Below are positions 30,939-33,817 of a stretch of DNA of 33,817 nt, in pieces. Under the pieces are notes generated by a model. The model searched no databases, was not told where the DNA came from, and saw only the letters and a list, made by a program, of their open reading frames with translations. How positions within the stretch are numbered: position 1 is the first letter of the stretch; the number at the start of each line of letters is the position of its first letter. Location: assembly GCA_964626885.1 (NCBI GenBank), contig CAZVJA010000037.1:1-33817 (forward strand), written 5' to 3'. Position numbers and translations under genes: made by a program. The stretch is from CAZVJA01 sp964626885 (lineage in GTDB: Bacteria > Planctomycetota > Planctomycetia > Planctomycetales > Planctomycetaceae).

Positions 30939-31691
30939 TCAGCTTCCGCTTGTGACTTCTTCCATGATTGCGTCAGGAATATTGTAATTCGCCGTCACAC
31001 TCTGGACATCATCCTGATCTTCCAGTGCCTCGATGAGTTTCAAGACTTTACGTCCCATCTCCGCATCGAGTTCCACCGTATTTGCAGGAATCCGCGAGAT
31101 TTCGGCAACGTCTGTAGAGATTTTGTGCTGTTCCAGCGCGTCGGCTACGGCTTGAAACGCATCCGGTGGGCACGTCACCTCGAACGAATCCCCCGACGCG
31201 CGCACGTCCTCGGCTCCGGCTTCGAGCACGACCTCAAACAATGCATCCTCGGTTGTTTGCTTGACCGGAATGAGAAACAGCCCCTTCCGCTCAAACATCC
31301 AGGCGACGCAGCCGACTCCTCCGAGGTTGCCGCCATGAATTTCGAAGATCTTGCGGATCTCGCCGGCGGTGCGATTGCGATTCTCCGTCAGAATATCACA
31401 CAAGACCGCGACTCCACCCGGCCCGTAACCTTCGTATACGACCTCGCTGTACTGCTCATCGGTCGATTCGCCGCTTCCCTTTTTAATCGCCCGTTCGATG
31501 TTGTCTTTCGGCATGCTCGCTTTGCGCGCCTTGTCGATCGCGTAGCGCAGCGCCAAGTTTGCGGCCGGATCGGCTCCGCGCTGTGCCGCGACGATGATCG
31601 CGCGGCTCAGCTTGCCGAACAGCTTCCCTTTCTTCTTATCGACGATCCCTTTTTTGGCCGCTATGTTGGCCCAGTGTGAATGCCCTGCCAT
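30939..31691 (-). CDS. yebC: YebC/PmpR family protein
   Basis: A 250-residue protein of standard YebC length. It begins AGHSHWANIAAKKGIVDKKK, then GKLSRAIIVAAQRGADPAAN and MPKDNIERAIKKGSG, followed by YEGYGPGGVAVLCDILTENR, all strongly conserved. The family was described as DNA-binding transcription regulators and more recently tied to translation of difficult sequences such as polyproline; the sequence cannot decide. The ATG at 31691 has AGGGCAAC upstream. It follows the large TPR gene by 20 bases and precedes the RDD gene by 3 bases, so these are one operon. yebC near ruv genes is a widespread arrangement. Confidence 0.95.
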   Translation of the reverse strand: MAGHSHWANIAAKKGIVDKKKGKLFGKLSRAIIVAAQRGADPAANLALRYAIDKARKASMPKDNIERAIKKGSGESTDEQYSEVVYEGYGPGGVAVLCDILTENRNRTAGEIRKIFEIHGGNLGGVGCVAWMFERKGLFLIPVKQTTEDALFEVVLEAGAEDVRASGDSFEVTCPPDAFQAVADALEQHKISTDVAEISRIPANTVELDAEMGRKVLKLIEALEDQDDVQSVTANYNIPDAIMEEVTSGS

Positions 31692-31711
31692 GTTGCCCTG
31701 TCTACAATCAG

Positions 31712-33817
31712 TTATTTCTTCTCTTCTTGGTCCTTAGTTCCGTTCTCGGACGCACTCTTTTCACCCGGGTCATGCTGTTTGATCTTACCCTCAATCCGCT
31801 CGACCATCTTCGCGTCGGGTTGAGAACTCTCCTTCGCATCCTTCAGCGCCTTTTTCCACCATTCAACCGCCTTGTCCAACTTCTGCAGCTTCTCGAAACA
31901 ATCCCCCAGATGCTCAAAGATCGTCCCATCTCCACCAGTGGGCATCGAGGCAGCTTTTTCCAGGAATGGGAGCGCCTCTGTGTACTTCTCCAGCTTAAAC
32001 AACACCCACCCCATGCTGTCCAGATAAGCCGGGTTGTTCGGCTCGGCGTCGATTGCCTTGCGAATCATCTTCTCCGCTTTTTCGAGGTTTTTGCCCTGAT
32101 CCGCATACAGGTACCCGAGGTCGTTGTTCCCTTGCGGATCGTCCGGCTCCGCGGCAAGCACATCCTCCAAAATCTTTTCGCCGGCCGCCATATCTCCTTT
32201 TTGCACGTACACGTTCGAGATGCTGAACAGGCATCGTTGCCGCAGCTCTTTATTCTGCTTGGAGCGCTCTGCGATCTGCTCATAGCGCTTAACGGCTTCG
32301 TCCCACTGCCGGCTATGGGTGTAGATCCAGGCCTCATGAAACAGCAGTTCGGGATGATCGGGTGCCAGCTTGAGGGCTTCTTGAGTTGCCGACAACGCGG
32401 CGGCAGTGTCCCCGGCCATTTCACGCGAACGCGACACCCACAACAGAAAGTCTCCCTTTCCGGCATCTCGACCGGCCTCATTCGCGGCTTCCTGAAACAC
32501 GTCAGCCGCACGGGCATACTGCTTCTCGAAGTAGAGGAACCGACCCATTTCCATAAAGATGACCGGCCCCTGGCTGCGCCGGGCTTTGAGTGCGAACCGG
32601 TAAAACTCGATCGCGGGCTCGATCTTTTTTGCGTGGGCCGACAGCTTCGCGAGAATGATACTGCCGTAATAGTTTAATTGCGGTGCGTCGCCGGACGACT
32701 GTTTTCGCCCCGCAGCAAGGAGTGCTTCCACGAGCTTGTCGTCCTTGCCAATCGCATCGACCTCATCCTGCAGGCGGTCCAGCCCCTTCTCTCCTTTAAA
32801 GGCCTTGCCAAGCACATCCAACAGTTCGTCCACTTTTTGTCGCCGCCGATAAATACCCGCCAGACCGATGTAGCCTTCAGGATCGGCGGAGTCCTTCAGC
32901 ACCTTTGTATAGATGTTTTCAGCGTCGTCTAAACGATCAGCCGCGAGATAACGGTCGGCCAGGAAGTATTGCAGAGAACTGTTATATGGATCAGCTTTGG
33001 CAAGCGTTTCCAGCCGACTCAAGTATTCATTGACCTTTCCTGTTTGCTTGAGAATTTCCTCCAGGAGTTCGTAAGGCTCGCGGCCTTTCGACTGAAGTTG
33101 CGCCTCGAAATAGGTTTGCAGCTGTTTGAGTGCGTCGTCGTATCGTTTGGCTTTGAAATACGCCTGTGCAAGATCGAAGCTGAGCGAGCCAGGCTTCCCC
33201 ATGCTCGCCTCGATTGCCTTCTCAAAGGCTTGCATAGCCAGCTCCACACGATCAGCCTTGAGAAACACATCGCCGATCTGCGCGAACTGCGTTTTTGGAT
33301 CGGCGTTCAGCCGAGCCCGCGTCTGGAAGTCGAGGTGGTATTTTTCGGGGTGAATCAGCGCGTCAAACACAACCTGATACGCATCGGCGGCTTTGTCCAT
33401 CTGGCCCATTGCGTGATATAAAATCGCCAGATAGCGCTGCAGCGCGACATGCGCCTCGGATTCTTTATTCAGATCGGCTGACTTGACCGCTTGCTCGAAG
33501 TACTGAAGCGCTTCAAGATGCTTCCGCTGGGCAATCATGATTTCACCAAGCCGGCGGAGCAGTTCGTGATTATTGGGGTCGAGCTGGATCGCCTTCATGG
33601 CGAACTCCATTCCCTCTTTCCCCTTATTCAGATTAAAGGCCAGCGGAATCAATGCGCGGTAAATCTCAACCGAGTTTGGATCGAGTTCCACAGCCTTCAC
33701 GTATTCCTCGTAAGCCTCGCGAAAATCGTTTCGCGCTTCCATGATCTGCCCGGTCATGAATCGCGACATTGCTTCCAGGCGTTTTTTTTCATCTGGCGTG
33801 ATGGGATGCACCGGTTC
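31712..33817 (-). CDS. Large TPR-repeat protein (5' end beyond the window)
   Basis: At least 701 residues; the frame is still open at the right edge (… Glu-Pro-Val-His-Pro), so the true start, and any signal peptide, lies outside. Almost the whole chain is tetratricopeptide repeats: for example MEARNDFREAYEEYVKAVEL with DPNSVEIYRALIPLAFNLNK, and near the end PDDPQGNNDLGYLYADQGKN, AEPNNPAYLDSMGWVLFKLE. The last units match a TPR type seen in bacterial secreted or lipid-anchored scaffold proteins. The C-terminus is a charged tail rich in Lys and Glu. It would mediate protein-protein contacts; the partner is unknown. yebC follows 20 bases downstream. Confidence 0.88.
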   Translation of the reverse strand, partial: EPVHPITPDEKKRLEAMSRFMTGQIMEARNDFREAYEEYVKAVELDPNSVEIYRALIPLAFNLNKGKEGMEFAMKAIQLDPNNHELLRRLGEIMIAQRKHLEALQYFEQAVKSADLNKESEAHVALQRYLAILYHAMGQMDKAADAYQVVFDALIHPEKYHLDFQTRARLNADPKTQFAQIGDVFLKADRVELAMQAFEKAIEASMGKPGSLSFDLAQAYFKAKRYDDALKQLQTYFEAQLQSKGREPYELLEEILKQTGKVNEYLSRLETLAKADPYNSSLQYFLADRYLAADRLDDAENIYTKVLKDSADPEGYIGLAGIYRRRQKVDELLDVLGKAFKGEKGLDRLQDEVDAIGKDDKLVEALLAAGRKQSSGDAPQLNYYGSIILAKLSAHAKKIEPAIEFYRFALKARRSQGPVIFMEMGRFLYFEKQYARAADVFQEAANEAGRDAGKGDFLLWVSRSREMAGDTAAALSATQEALKLAPDHPELLFHEAWIYTHSRQWDEAVKRYEQIAERSKQNKELRQRCLFSISNVYVQKGDMAAGEKILEDVLAAEPDDPQGNNDLGYLYADQGKNLEKAEKMIRKAIDAEPNNPAYLDSMGWVLFKLEKYTEALPFLEKAASMPTGGDGTIFEHLGDCFEKLQKLDKAVEWWKKALKDAKESSQPDAKMVERIEGKIKQHDPGEKSASENGTKDQEEKK

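Overview
The window looks like chromosomal DNA of a planctomycete (class Planctomycetia). The evidence is indirect but consistent: moderate-to-high GC; many small secreted lipoproteins; several conserved small proteins that I recall only from that phylum; an esterase fused to an SMP-30/gluconolactonase domain; a response regulator with an excisionase-like DNA-binding head; and a lipid A-type acyltransferase pointing to a Gram-negative envelope. No rRNA, tRNA, CRISPR array, transposase or prophage gene was found.

Layout. 1-0.83 kb: the 3' end of an LpxL-like acyltransferase and a small Rieske protein. 1.06-4.76 kb: a lipoprotein, an intrinsic terminator, an AAA+ ATPase and a TPR lipoprotein, possibly an envelope or pilus-assembly set. 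4.79-6.08 kb: a bile acid:sodium symporter-family carrier, convergent with a small coiled-coil protein. 6.47-9.41 kb: a large secreted protein. 9.68-10.72 kb: class II fructose-bisphosphate aldolase. 10.78-11.65 kb: a lipoprotein on the minus strand. 12.10-15.74 kb: ispF-cysS (overlapping), then ruvC and ruvA, with inverted-repeat intergenic elements on both sides of ruvC. 15.78-18.17 kb: a run of small genes (lipoprotein, a two-gene small-protein cassette, a DUF5329-like protein and another lipoprotein). 18.28-21.14 kb: a secreted esterase/SMP-30 fusion, a relic of the second cassette gene, and a DapA-family aldolase on the minus strand with an unusual C-terminal helix. 21.56-21.98 kb: a PilZ protein.

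22.03-25.83 kb (minus strand): a response regulator, a soluble histidine kinase and a divergent NhaC-like transporter, spaced as one operon. 26.38-28.21 kb: mnmG (minus). 28.42-28.93 kb: tpx with a strong terminator. 29.04-33.82 kb (minus): a large TPR protein (cut by the right edge), yebC, a zinc-ribbon/RDD membrane protein and ruvB, closely spaced and probably co-transcribed.

Housekeeping functions present: isoprenoid synthesis (IspF), cysteinyl-tRNA synthesis, Holliday-junction processing (RuvA, RuvB, RuvC at two separate loci), glycolysis/gluconeogenesis (Fba), tRNA wobble modification (MnmG) and peroxide defence (Tpx). The points most worth a second look are the DapA-like aldolase whose C-terminal tail resembles a microcompartment encapsulation peptide, the HTH-receiver/kinase/transporter operon, the small-protein cassette with its truncated relic, and the palindromic element that supplies the 3' end of ruvC.
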